Source: Leifsonia sp. Root112D2
GTDB lineage: Bacteria; Actinomycetota; Actinomycetes; Actinomycetales; Microbacteriaceae
Assembly: GCF_001424905.1 (NCBI RefSeq)
Contig: NZ_LMCU01000001.1
Span: forward strand, 2,039,480 to 2,103,479
Direction: 5' to 3'
Length of the DNA: 64,000 nt
Shown here: positions 25,350-32,723 of the stretch, in pieces
Layout of the letters: each line of letters starts with the position of its first letter
Numbering within the stretch: the first letter of the stretch is position 1
Notes under the pieces: generated by a model
The model's database searches: none
Told to the model about the DNA's origin: nothing
Seen by the model: only the letters and a program-made list of their open reading frames with translations
Translations under genes and position numbers: made by a program

Positions 25350-26465
25350 ATGACCACGATCGAAGAGTTCTCTGCCGGGTTCGTGGAAGAGCCCGGATAC
25401 CTTGACTACGGCAAGGTCGGGCCGCTGTCCTCTCCGGTGATCGCGGAGATCAGCGCACACGTCGAGATTGTGAGCCGGGCACGCTTCGGCAGCATCGACC
25501 GACTGGCATCCGAAGACGAGCGGATGCGGCGGGCCGTATCGGCCGCCATCGGTTTCGCCCCCGAGCAGATCGTGTTCCAGCCGAACACGAGCACCGGGCT
25601 CATGCAGGCCATGTTCGGCCTCACGGGCGGAGTGCTGCTCTCGCAGGCGGAGTTTCCGAGCGTCACCTTCGCTGCAGTGCGCGCCTCCGAGGCGATCCAC
25701 GCCGTCACGCCGATCTGGCTCGAGACCGACCATGGACGCGTAACACCCGGCCAGATTCGCGAGCAGATCACGGCGACGACCACCGCCGTGGCGGTAAGCC
25801 TGGTCGACTCGCGCACGGGATACGTTGCCGACATCGACGGCATCCGTCAGGTGATAGGCGACAGGCTGCTCATCGTCGATGCGATCCAGGGGCTGGGCGT
25901 CGTTGACGCACCGTATGAGGTTGCGGACGTGGTGGCATCCGGCGGTCAGAAATGGCTGCGGGCTGGCTGGGGAAGCGGGTTTCTCGCCCTCAGCGATCGC
26001 GCCATCGAGCGCCTCACGCCGGTCACGAGCGGGTTCACGGGCACCAGCGAGAAGTACCCGTGGGACGAGGTGACGCCACCGCTGGCCGCCGCGCGGGCGT
26101 TCACCGTCAGCAATCCTGATCTGGTGGCGGAGGCACGCCTCGCCGTTGCGCTCGAAGAGGTCGTGGCTGTGGGTGTGGAGGCGATAGCAGCCGCCGTCGC
26201 GGAGGGCGTCGATCACGTGATCGACCTGGCCGACGAGTTCGCTATTCCTGTGGCGTCCTCCCGGGACGTTTCCGAGCGTGCGGGAATTGTCGTTCTGCAA
26301 CCGGAGCCGCAGGAGCTCACCATTCTCGCCGCGTCGCTGTTCAACCACGGAGTGAGCGTGACGGCAGGTGCGACGAGCGTGCGTGTGAGCGTGCACGCGG
26401 CAACGAGCGCCGAGACGCTGGAGATGGTGCGCCAGTCGTTCGTGTCGTTCGCCACGGCGCGGTAG
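25350..26465 (+). CDS. Class V aminotransferase-like PLP protein
   Basis: 371 residues from the ATG with GGGAGG 5 nt upstream. The PLP lysine is in VASGGQKWLRAGWGSGF; FQPNTSTGLMQAMFGLTGG and LLIVDAIQGLGVVD are the typical cofactor-binding segments of class V enzymes (cysteine desulfurase/kynureninase-like). It lacks the Cys loop of a desulfurase, so a desulfurase role is unlikely. Substrate unknown. It stands between uppS and phoH2 with a palindromic repeat behind it. Confidence 0.8.
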   Translation: MTTIEEFSAGFVEEPGYLDYGKVGPLSSPVIAEISAHVEIVSRARFGSIDRLASEDERMRRAVSAAIGFAPEQIVFQPNTSTGLMQAMFGLTGGVLLSQAEFPSVTFAAVRASEAIHAVTPIWLETDHGRVTPGQIREQITATTTAVAVSLVDSRTGYVADIDGIRQVIGDRLLIVDAIQGLGVVDAPYEVADVVASGGQKWLRAGWGSGFLALSDRAIERLTPVTSGFTGTSEKYPWDEVTPPLAAARAFTVSNPDLVAEARLAVALEEVVAVGVEAIAAAVAEGVDHVIDLADEFAIPVASSRDVSERAGIVVLQPEPQELTILAASLFNHGVSVTAGATSVRVSVHAATSAETLEMVRQSFVSFATAR

Positions 26466-26475
26466 ACCTTTTCGC

Positions 26476-26559
26476 TGGTCGAGTAGCGCTCGACGAAGGA
26501 GGGCGCGTATCGAGTCATGTCCACCCGGTCTCGATACGTCGCAAGCGGCTACTCGACCA
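26476..26559. repeat. Palindromic repeat element, copy A
   Basis: Outer arms TGGTCGAGTAGC (26476-26487) and GCTACTCGACCA (26548-26559) are perfect; inner arms CGTATCGAG (26506-26514) and CTCGATACG (26530-26538) are perfect too. The same design and right half recur at 63735-63813 inside nadB. It lies 11 nt after the aminotransferase stop. The rest of the 26466-26741 gap holds only the phoH2 promoter region. Confidence 0.8.
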
Positions 26560-26741
26560 CCGACGTCCGTTCACGTAAACGTAACCCGCACTGGGCGCGT
26601 GTCGTGTCGTTGCATCCGCGCATCCGGACGTAGCGTCGAAGCATCGGGTATGGCGCCCGATCGAGACGGCCACGTAAGTTCGTTTCGCTGACATAACATG
26701 GCCGACTCGCCGAAAGAATCCGGGGCGCGAAAGCGCACGGG

Positions 26742-28136
26742 GTGGGAGTCGTTGTGGCCGTATCAGTAACCCGACAGCCGGCACATCACGAGGGGAACGA
26801 GACCCTGCACGGGGAATCGAACCTGGAGGAGAGCCGCGTCGAGCAAACGGAACGTACGTACGTTCTGGACACGTCCGTTCTGTTGTCAGACCCGAGTGCT
26901 CTTTTCAGGTTCGCGGAGCACGCCGTGGTCATTCCTGTGATCGTGATCTCCGAGTTGGAGGGCAAACGCAACGACCCGGAGATCGGTTATTTCGCCCGGC
27001 AGGCCCTGCGCAATCTCGACGATCTGCGGGTGAAGTACGAGCGGCTCGACTTTCCGATTCCGATCGGCGATGGCGGTTCGCTGCGGGTCGAGCTCAACCA
27101 CTCCAACATGTCTGTGCTGCCGAGCGGCATGCAGCTGGGCGACAACGACTCGCGCATCCTGGCGGTGGCGCAGAACCTGGCCAACGACGGGCTCGCGGTC
27201 ACGGTCGTCTCCAAGGACATGCCGCTGCGTGTCAAGGCTGCGTCCATCGGCCTGCTGGCCGAGGAGTACCGCGCCGAGCTCGCAGTCGACTCGGGCTGGA
27301 CCGGCATGGCCGAGATCACGCTGGGTTCGCAGGACATGGCGGATCTGTACGACGCCGAGACCATGCAGACCCGACTCGTGAGCGAGATGCCCATCAACAC
27401 CGGGCTCGTCATCCATTCGGATCGCGGATCGGCGCTCGGCCGGGTGACCGGCAAACGCGAATTCAGGCTGGTGCGCGGTGACCGCGACGTGTTCGGACTA
27501 CACGGGCGCTCCGCCGAGCAGCGGCTCGCGATAGACATGCTGCTCGACCCGGAGATCGGAATTCTGTCGCTGGGAGGGCGCGCCGGAACGGGAAAGTCGG
27601 CGCTGGCACTCTGCGCCGGGCTCGAGGCCGTTCTGGAGCGTCAGCAGCACAAGAAGATCATGGTGTTCCGGCCGCTGTATGCGGTGGGTGGCCAGGAGCT
27701 CGGCTATCTGCCGGGCGACCAGGGCGAGAAGATGAACCCGTGGGGACAGGCCGTCTTCGACACGCTCGGCGCGCTGGTGTCACAGAACGTGCTCGACGAG
27801 GTGGTGGAGCGGGGCATCCTCGAGGTGCTGCCGCTCACGCACATCCGTGGTCGCTCGCTGCATGATGCGTTTGTGATAGTTGACGAGGCGCAGTCGCTGG
27901 AGCGCAACGTTCTGCTCACGGTGCTCAGTCGCGTCGGGCAGAACTCGCGCGTGGTGCTCACGCACGACGTGGCGCAGCGCGACAATCTACGCGTGGGCCG
28001 GCACGACGGTGTCGCGTCGGTGATCGAGACGCTCAAGGGACATCCGCTGTTCGGCCACGTCACGCTGACGCGTTCGGAGCGCTCGGCGATAGCGGCCCTG
28101 GTCACCGAGATGCTCGAGTCGAACGAACTCGCCTGA
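26742..28136 (+). CDS. phoH2: PhoH2: PIN ribonuclease domain fused to PhoH ATPase
   Basis: 464 residues from the GTG given, with a plausible later GTG at 26754. The PIN domain (about 38-165) has YVLDTSVLLSDP, SELEGKR and GDNDSRILAVAQ, supplying the acidic active site. The PhoH ATPase follows with Walker A GGRAGTGKSALA, the conserved MVFRPLYAVGGQELGYLPGD and Walker B FVIVDEAQSLE. PhoH2 proteins unwind and cleave RNA. TAACAT at 26694-26699 may be its -10 box. A 23-codon ORF (ATG at 26698) ends just past the GTG and could couple translation. Confidence 0.92.
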   Translation: MGVVVAVSVTRQPAHHEGNETLHGESNLEESRVEQTERTYVLDTSVLLSDPSALFRFAEHAVVIPVIVISELEGKRNDPEIGYFARQALRNLDDLRVKYERLDFPIPIGDGGSLRVELNHSNMSVLPSGMQLGDNDSRILAVAQNLANDGLAVTVVSKDMPLRVKAASIGLLAEEYRAELAVDSGWTGMAEITLGSQDMADLYDAETMQTRLVSEMPINTGLVIHSDRGSALGRVTGKREFRLVRGDRDVFGLHGRSAEQRLAIDMLLDPEIGILSLGGRAGTGKSALALCAGLEAVLERQQHKKIMVFRPLYAVGGQELGYLPGDQGEKMNPWGQAVFDTLGALVSQNVLDEVVERGILEVLPLTHIRGRSLHDAFVIVDEAQSLERNVLLTVLSRVGQNSRVVLTHDVAQRDNLRVGRHDGVASVIETLKGHPLFGHVTLTRSERSAIAALVTEMLESNELA

Positions 28137-28150
28137 CCCACCCGCGTTAG

Positions 28151-28231
28151 CCAAAACGACGGAGAAACGAGCGGATGTCGCCCTTCGGGCGCGCATCCGT
28201 GGCCATATGGCCAGTTTCTCCGTCGTTTTGG
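28151..28231. terminator. Long nested hairpin, bidirectional terminator candidate
   Basis: The 18-nt arms 28151-28168 (starting CCAAAACGACGG) and 28214-28231 (ending CGTCGTTTTGG) pair perfectly. Inside, CGGATG-CGCCC-ttc-GGGCG-CATCCG forms a second near-perfect hairpin, and TGGCCATATGGCCA is a further palindrome. A-runs and T-runs at the arm ends suit termination from both sides. It sits between the convergent phoH2 and 28256 genes. Confidence 0.65.
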
Positions 28232-28255
28232 TGGCTGCCGCGGGAGGTCTGTTGT

Positions 28256-28534
28256 TCACCTCGGGGGCAGGTTGAGGCTGATCCAGCGCTCGGCGGCGCG
28301 CTCGCGTGCCAAGCGAGTGAGGTACTGCTCGTGTCGGCTGGCGCGTCGCTCGCGGGACTCGATAGCGCGCGTGCGGCGACCCCACATGATGAGGGCCATG
28401 CCGAGGTGCAGCGCGGCGCGGTCGAGAAGCGCCACTCGGCGCTCGGGCCGCGTGTGCAGCGCGGGAACCGGTTGGGGCGGGTGATCGTGACGATCGGAAG
28501 TGGTCGACACGGGACGGATGAGACTGGTATTCAT
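28256..28534 (-). CDS. Small basic protein, conserved-hypothetical type
   Basis: 92 residues from the ATG at 28532-28534; AGGGAA lies about 10 nt upstream. The N-terminal third is His/Pro/Arg-rich, the middle a short hydrophobic helix (LLDRAALHLGMALIMWGRR), and the end strongly charged (RASRHEQYLTRLARERAAERW) with a final SLNLPPR. The pattern recalls small proteins common in Microbacteriaceae, but I know no function. A single hydrophobic stretch hints at membrane contact. It faces phoH2 across the 28151 hairpin. Confidence 0.6.
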   Translation of the reverse strand: MNTSLIRPVSTTSDRHDHPPQPVPALHTRPERRVALLDRAALHLGMALIMWGRRTRAIESRERRASRHEQYLTRLARERAAERWISLNLPPR

Positions 28535-28560
28535 GATCGGCATTCCCTAAGGACGTGTGA

Positions 28561-28603
28561 CGGCCAGCCGGCGCCCGCGTGCGCGGTCGTCAACGGCTGG
28601 CCG
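28561..28603. repeat. 10-bp inverted repeat upstream of the 28534 start
   Basis: CGGCCAGCCG (28561-28570) and CGGCTGGCCG (28594-28603) are perfect arms with a 23-nt loop. It lies in the likely 5' leader of the small basic protein gene, after the micropeptide, so it could terminate or attenuate transcription. Confidence 0.5.
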
Positions 28604-28776
28604 CAGCGTGCGGCAGAAGGCGAGCGAAAGTTGATCGCTCGCTGAGAGACGGATGCCCGAAATCTCGGGTAGCGTCTGGAGGCTCAGCAGAGACTCTGGG
28701 CGAGGGCGTCGTGAGCGTCGCAACCGTGGTTATCGGCGGCGAGGACTTCTAACGAAGCAGAAGCAAAACCGACCGA

Positions 28777-28845
28777 TCAGGCGGTGAAGACGCCGACGAG
28801 GCCGGCGGTGGTGCTGAAGATATCTGGATCAATTCGAACAAACAC
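28777..28845 (-). CDS. Candidate 22-residue micropeptide
   Basis: GTG start at 28843-28845 with an excellent GAAAGGAG 6-7 nt upstream, and TGA at 28777-28779. The peptide begins MFVRIDPDIF and ends LVGVFTA: a charged first third followed by a hydrophobic end. A promoter-like TTGCGC-N18-TACCGT (28878-28907, minus strand) lies 30-odd nt before it. It is upstream of the small basic protein gene on the same strand. It could be a leader peptide or a free-standing small protein; no homology can be judged at this length. Confidence 0.55.
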   Translation of the reverse strand: MFVRIDPDIFSTTAGLVGVFTA

Positions 28846-28877
28846 GCTGGCTCCTTTCGTCGTTTGGCGCGATTTAC

Positions 28878-28907
28878 ACGGTAGCGGTACGCGAGCTGCG
28901 GGCGCAA
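28878..28907 (-). promoter_or_regulatory. Promoter candidate for the micropeptide
   Basis: Minus-strand TTGCGC (28902-28907), an 18-nt spacer and TACCGT (28878-28883), about 33 nt before the micropeptide GTG. Confidence 0.4.
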
Positions 28908-29008
28908 GAGGAAACGCCGAATTGGCGCCGCTAACGAAGAAAGTCGCCGCGCGTCGAGGCCATTGTGGGCGCCTGTGGAGAACTCTGACGAGCATGGGCG
29001 CGAGTCGC

Positions 29009-29014
29009 TAGCCT
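29009..29014 (+). promoter_or_regulatory. -10 box TAGCCT, leaderless-type promoter
   Basis: TAGCCT ends 6 nt before the ATG of the prepilin peptidase gene. Confidence 0.5.
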
Positions 29015-29020
29015 GCGTGA

Positions 29021-29584
29021 ATGGTTTTCGTTGTGGACGAGGCGCCTCGATTGCGTGTGCGGCTGGCGTGGCAGCTGCCGCTCACGCTGGTTCTCGGGGT
29101 GCTTGCCGTGCTGTGTGTGGGCATCCGACCGGCTCTCATCGTGCCGTTGTACCTCGTCGTTGTGACGGGGGAGCTGTGCCGCGTCGACATCGCGGAGCAC
29201 CGACTGCCGAACGTCCTCGTGCTGCCCGGCTATGGCTTCGCGGCTGTCGCGCTGGTGTGGCAGTGGGCATCCGGTGGGGGTCCGCCATGGACCGGCCTGG
29301 CAGCAGGAGCGGCATGGTTCGCGTTCCTGCTGCTCATGAACCTGGCAGGCGGCATGGGCATGGGCGATGTGAAGCTGGCGGGTGTTCTGGGCCTGGGCCT
29401 CGGCATGCTCGGGGTCGTGCCCGCGATAGCCGGCATCGTCATCGGCTTCCTGGCCGGGGGAGCGGCAGGTCTCGTCGCGCTCGTGTCGCCGGGTGCCGGC
29501 CTGCTGCGGCGCATTCCATTCGGCCCGTTCCTGTTACTCGGATTCTGGGCATCCGTGGCGCTCGCCGGCTGGCTACGGATTTAG
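29021..29584 (+). CDS. Type IV prepilin peptidase-like aspartic protease (A24)
   Basis: 187 residues, about six membrane spans. The two catalytic Asp are in CRVDIAEHRLPN and in GGMGMGDVKLAGVLGLGLG, the GxGD signature of A24 proteases. It lacks the N-terminal methyltransferase half of PilD, like the Flp/Tad-type peptidases. No pilin, Tad or secretion genes lie nearby, so it is an orphan whose substrates must be encoded elsewhere. Start supported by TAGCCT 6 nt upstream. Confidence 0.88.
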   Translation: MVFVVDEAPRLRVRLAWQLPLTLVLGVLAVLCVGIRPALIVPLYLVVVTGELCRVDIAEHRLPNVLVLPGYGFAAVALVWQWASGGGPPWTGLAAGAAWFAFLLLMNLAGGMGMGDVKLAGVLGLGLGMLGVVPAIAGIVIGFLAGGAAGLVALVSPGAGLLRRIPFGPFLLLGFWASVALAGWLRI

Positions 29585-29608
29585 GCGCGGCAACGGGCTC
29601 CCCGCGAG

Positions 29609-31018
29609 CTATGCCTGCGGGGGCTTCGTCATCGAGAGCACGTCGAGAGCCTTGTCCAGCTGTTCGAGCGTCACCTCACCACGCTCCACGAAGCCCAGGT
29701 CGATGACGGCCTGGCGAATCGTCACACCATCGGCGACCGCGTGCTTGGCGATCTTGGCCGCGGCCTCGTAACCGATCACCTTGTTCAGCGGCGTCACGAT
29801 CGACGGCGACGATTCGGCCAGTGCCCGGGCGCGCTCGATGTTTGCCTCAAGGCCTGCGATGGTCTTGTCGGCCAGCGCGCGCGAGGAATTCGTGAGCAGC
29901 CGAATCGACTCCAGCAGTGCGGTACCCATCACCGGAATCGCCACGTTCAGTTCGAATGAGCCGGATGCCCCGCTCCAGGCGATACTCGCATCGTTGCCAA
30001 TCACGCGCGACGCCACCTGCAGCACGGCCTCGGGAATGACCGGATTCACCTTGCCCGGCATGATCGACGAGCCCGGCTGCAGGTCGGGAATGTGCAACTC
30101 ACCGAGCCCGGTGTTCGGCCCCGAACCCATCCAGCGCAGGTCGTTGCAGATCTTGGTGAGGCTCACGGCTATGACGCGGAGCGCACCGGATGCCTCCACG
30201 AGCGCATCGCGGTTCGCCTGCGCCTCGAAGTGGTTGCGTGCCTCCGTGATCGGCAGCTCGGTCTCCTCCGTGAGCAGCTGGATGACCAGCTGCGGGAAGC
30301 CGGCGGGCGTGTTGATGCCCGTGCCGACGGCCGTTCCGCCGAGGGGCACCTCGGCGACCCGGTGCAGCGCGGACTGAACCCGCTCGATGCCGAGACGAAT
30401 CTGTGCGGCGTAGCCGCCGAACTCTTGCCCGAGTGTCACCGGCGTGGCATCCATGAGGTGCGTGCGACCCGACTTGACGGCCGTGGCCCACAGTTCGGCC
30501 TTCTCCTCGAGCGCGACGGCCAGGTGGTCGAGCGCGGGCACGAGGTCGTCGATGAGTGCGCCCGTCACGGCGATGTGCACCGAGGTCGGGAACACATCGT
30601 TCGAGGACTGCGAGGCATTCACGTGATCGTTCGGGTGAACCGGGCTGCCGAGCCGACGCGAGGCGAGGGTGGCCAGCACCTCGTTCATGTTCATGTTCGA
30701 CGAGGTGCCGCTGCCGGTCTGGTAGACGTCGATGGGGAACTCGGTGTCGTATGCGCCGGTGACGACCTCGTCGGCGCTGGCGGCGATGGCATCCGCGATG
30801 CCCTGATCGAGTACACCGAGCCGAGCGTTCGCGAGCGCGGCCGACTTCTTGATGCGAGCCAGCGCGGCGATCTGCGCCGACTCCAGCACCGAACCCGAGA
30901 TGGGAAAGTTCTCGACGGCACGCTGGGTCTGCGCGCCGTACAGCGCGCTGGCGGGCACGCGCACCTCACCCATGGTGTCGTGCTCGATGCGGTACTCGGC
31001 GTTCGGCGTCGTGTTCAC
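29609..31018 (-). CDS. fumC: Class II fumarate hydratase
   Basis: 469 residues, full length. The superfamily signature GSSIMPGKVNPVIPE is present with SGSGTSSNMNMNEVLA, NDHVNASQSSNDVFPT and GRTHLMDATPVTLGQEF. It converts fumarate and water to L-malate in the TCA cycle. GTG start with AAAGGA upstream. Last gene of the minus-strand run xseA - xseB - DUF4245 - carbonic anhydrase - fumC, with a 76-nt gap to carbonic anhydrase. Confidence 0.96.
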   Translation of the reverse strand: MNTTPNAEYRIEHDTMGEVRVPASALYGAQTQRAVENFPISGSVLESAQIAALARIKKSAALANARLGVLDQGIADAIAASADEVVTGAYDTEFPIDVYQTGSGTSSNMNMNEVLATLASRRLGSPVHPNDHVNASQSSNDVFPTSVHIAVTGALIDDLVPALDHLAVALEEKAELWATAVKSGRTHLMDATPVTLGQEFGGYAAQIRLGIERVQSALHRVAEVPLGGTAVGTGINTPAGFPQLVIQLLTEETELPITEARNHFEAQANRDALVEASGALRVIAVSLTKICNDLRWMGSGPNTGLGELHIPDLQPGSSIMPGKVNPVIPEAVLQVASRVIGNDASIAWSGASGSFELNVAIPVMGTALLESIRLLTNSSRALADKTIAGLEANIERARALAESSPSIVTPLNKVIGYEAAAKIAKHAVADGVTIRQAVIDLGFVERGEVTLEQLDKALDVLSMTKPPQA

Positions 31019-31094
31019 GCGATGTGATCCTTTGCTTTCAATGAGGAGGTGTTCGTGGCGGTTTCGTTAACGGTGAGAGCCAGGAGGCGGAGCC

Positions 31095-31742
31095 TCACGT
31101 GAGCCCGACGACGACGTCGGGAACCACGCGCCCTTCGACGAGCCGGTAGTTGGCTCCCACGATAGCCAATTTTCCGCTGGCGACAGCGTCACTGATCATC
31201 TCTGATTCGCTCACCAGCCCGGCGACGGTGTCACGCAGGTGCTCACGCCCGACGTCTGCCGCATTCACCGATGCGGCATCGATCTCTTCGCTGGCAGAAG
31301 CCCCGGCGACGCGGCGCACGGCGGGCACGATCGGCGCGATGAGGCCGGCGATGTGTGGGGGGAGCGGAGTCGCATCCGGTGCCTGTGAGTCGATGGCGGC
31401 GCGCACGGCCCCGCACGAGTCGTGCCCGAGTACGAGCACGAGCGGCACCTGCAGAATGCCCACGGCGTATTCGATCGAGCCGAGTGCGGAATCGGAGATG
31501 ACCTGCCCCGCATTGCGGATCACGAAGGCATCGCCGATCCCCAAGTCGAAGATGATCTCGGCGGCCAAACGCGAATCGCTGCAACCGAAGATCGCCGCAA
31601 CGGGGTACTGGCGGCTGGCGAGTTCCTCACGTCGCCCGGCGTCCTGGTGCGGATGCCGCGGAGACCCGGCAATGAAGCGCTCGTTGCCAAGCTGCAGTTC
31701 CGCCCAGGCTTCCCGTGGTGTAAGCGACGTTGGGGTACTCAC
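31095..31742 (-). CDS. Beta-class carbonic anhydrase
   Basis: 215 residues. The zinc ligands are visible as FGCSDSRLAAE (Cys with the Asp-Arg dyad) and GHDSCGAVRAA (His, Cys). VIRNAGQVISDSALGSIEYAV is the usual following segment. It interconverts CO2 and bicarbonate. Its ATG overlaps the DUF4245 stop (ATGA), so the two are translated together. Confidence 0.93.
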   Translation of the reverse strand: MSTPTSLTPREAWAELQLGNERFIAGSPRHPHQDAGRREELASRQYPVAAIFGCSDSRLAAEIIFDLGIGDAFVIRNAGQVISDSALGSIEYAVGILQVPLVLVLGHDSCGAVRAAIDSQAPDATPLPPHIAGLIAPIVPAVRRVAGASASEEIDAASVNAADVGREHLRDTVAGLVSESEMISDAVASGKLAIVGANYRLVEGRVVPDVVVGLT

Positions 31743-32419
31743 TTCGATGATTCTCCATTCGTGTTCGAACTGTTCATGGTGCGTAACTGCGCGGTGACGG
31801 CGCCGGCGACGGTGTCAATCTCCTGCGGATTCGCCGTGCCGAACACGACGAAGGTACTGTGTGCGAACTCGGTCGTCAGCGCGTATTTCACATTGCCCTG
31901 GTCGGTCGAAGCCTGTCGATTGTCGTAGATGGTCCATTGCACGCCGTCGATGACGGTGGTTCCGGATGCCAGTGAGCGATTCACCTGATCGGCCAGCCAG
32001 CTCGAATTGGCATTGAATCCCTGGGTGACCCCCACGAATTGTTTCGCGGGGCTGATGAGGCCGATGTACCAGTCGTCGATGCCGTCGGCCGTCTTGGTGT
32101 GCAGCACGGCCGAGTTGGAGACCCACTTTTCAGGCAGCTTCGGAGTCACGAGTGGATCGGCTTCGGTGCCTTGTGCCAGGCCCGCGATGGTCGCATAGTC
32201 GACCGCGGGTGCGGCAACAGGCTCCCCGCGGGGAACGATCAGAACAATGACTACCACAATGGCGAGGGTGGCCAGCAGGGAGAGAACCAGGTTGTTGACG
32301 GTCTGCCTGGTGCGGTGATTGCGGGAATCCTGCGCCTTGCGCGCCGCGGTCTCTTCGGGCGTCTCAGGCCGACCGAGCTCCGCGACGACGGCAGGCTGCG
32401 CGCTGCGATCCCTGCTCAT
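31739..32419 (-). CDS. DUF4245 membrane protein
   Basis: 226 residues. A polar N-terminus is followed by one membrane span (LVLSLLATLAIVVVIVLIVP) and an extracytoplasmic domain containing YATIAGLAQ, WYIGLISPAKQFVGVTQGF and TFVVFGTA, which match DUF4245. The family is actinobacterial and of unknown role. It is conserved between exonuclease VII and fumarase genes in M. tuberculosis as I recall. Starts 54 nt after xseB. Confidence 0.8.
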   Translation of the reverse strand: MSRDRSAQPAVVAELGRPETPEETAARKAQDSRNHRTRQTVNNLVLSLLATLAIVVVIVLIVPRGEPVAAPAVDYATIAGLAQGTEADPLVTPKLPEKWVSNSAVLHTKTADGIDDWYIGLISPAKQFVGVTQGFNANSSWLADQVNRSLASGTTVIDGVQWTIYDNRQASTDQGNVKYALTTEFAHSTFVVFGTANPQEIDTVAGAVTAQLRTMNSSNTNGESSK

Positions 32420-32442
32420 TCGGCTGTACTCATGCGACGGTT

Positions 32443-32472
32443 TTCATTCCGGCACTGTTCATTCCGGCACTG
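32443..32472. repeat. Tandem 15-bp direct repeat
   Basis: TTCATTCCGGCACTG occurs twice in a row (32443-32457, 32458-32472), and a third partial copy covers the xseB stop codon. It fills the gap between xseB and the DUF4245 gene. A slippage-type duplication is likely. Confidence 0.85.
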
Positions 32473-32473
32473 T

Positions 32474-32722
32474 TCATTCGGCAGTCTCGGCGGCGGCATC
32501 CGCATCGGAGGCGGCGACACGGGCGGCGTCGAGCCGGGCCTTGGCCCCGATCAGCCATTCTTCGCAGCGACTGGCGAGGGCTTCGCCGCGTTCCCACAAT
32601 GCCAGGGACTCCTCGAGCGTCGACGAACCCTGCTCAAGCTCGCCGACGACACGAATCAGCTCGTCTCGGGCCTGCTCGTAGCTGAGCTCGGCGGTGTCGG
32701 ATGGGGTGGGCATGGCATCCAT
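32474..32722 (-). CDS. xseB: Exodeoxyribonuclease VII small subunit
   Basis: 82 residues from ATG 32720-32722, or 79 from the ATG at 32711-32713. The family core ELSYEQARDELIRVVGELEQGSSTLEESLALWERGEALASRCEE... is complete, here followed by an Ala/Asp-rich tail. It binds along the XseA coiled coil in the nuclease that degrades single-stranded DNA. The start lies 1 nt behind the xseA stop, so translation is coupled. Confidence 0.93.
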   Translation of the reverse strand: MDAMPTPSDTAELSYEQARDELIRVVGELEQGSSTLEESLALWERGEALASRCEEWLIGAKARLDAARVAASDADAAAETAE

Positions 32723-32723
32723 T

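Noticed and set aside
24450..26396. 648-codon open frame on the minus strand
   Set aside because: It lies fully opposite uppS and the aminotransferase, is His/Arg-rich and shows no domain. It is a high-GC shadow frame.
32443..32479. Possible CRISPR-like repeat
   Set aside because: Repeats of 15 bp are directly adjacent without spacers and there are no cas genes; it is a tandem duplication.
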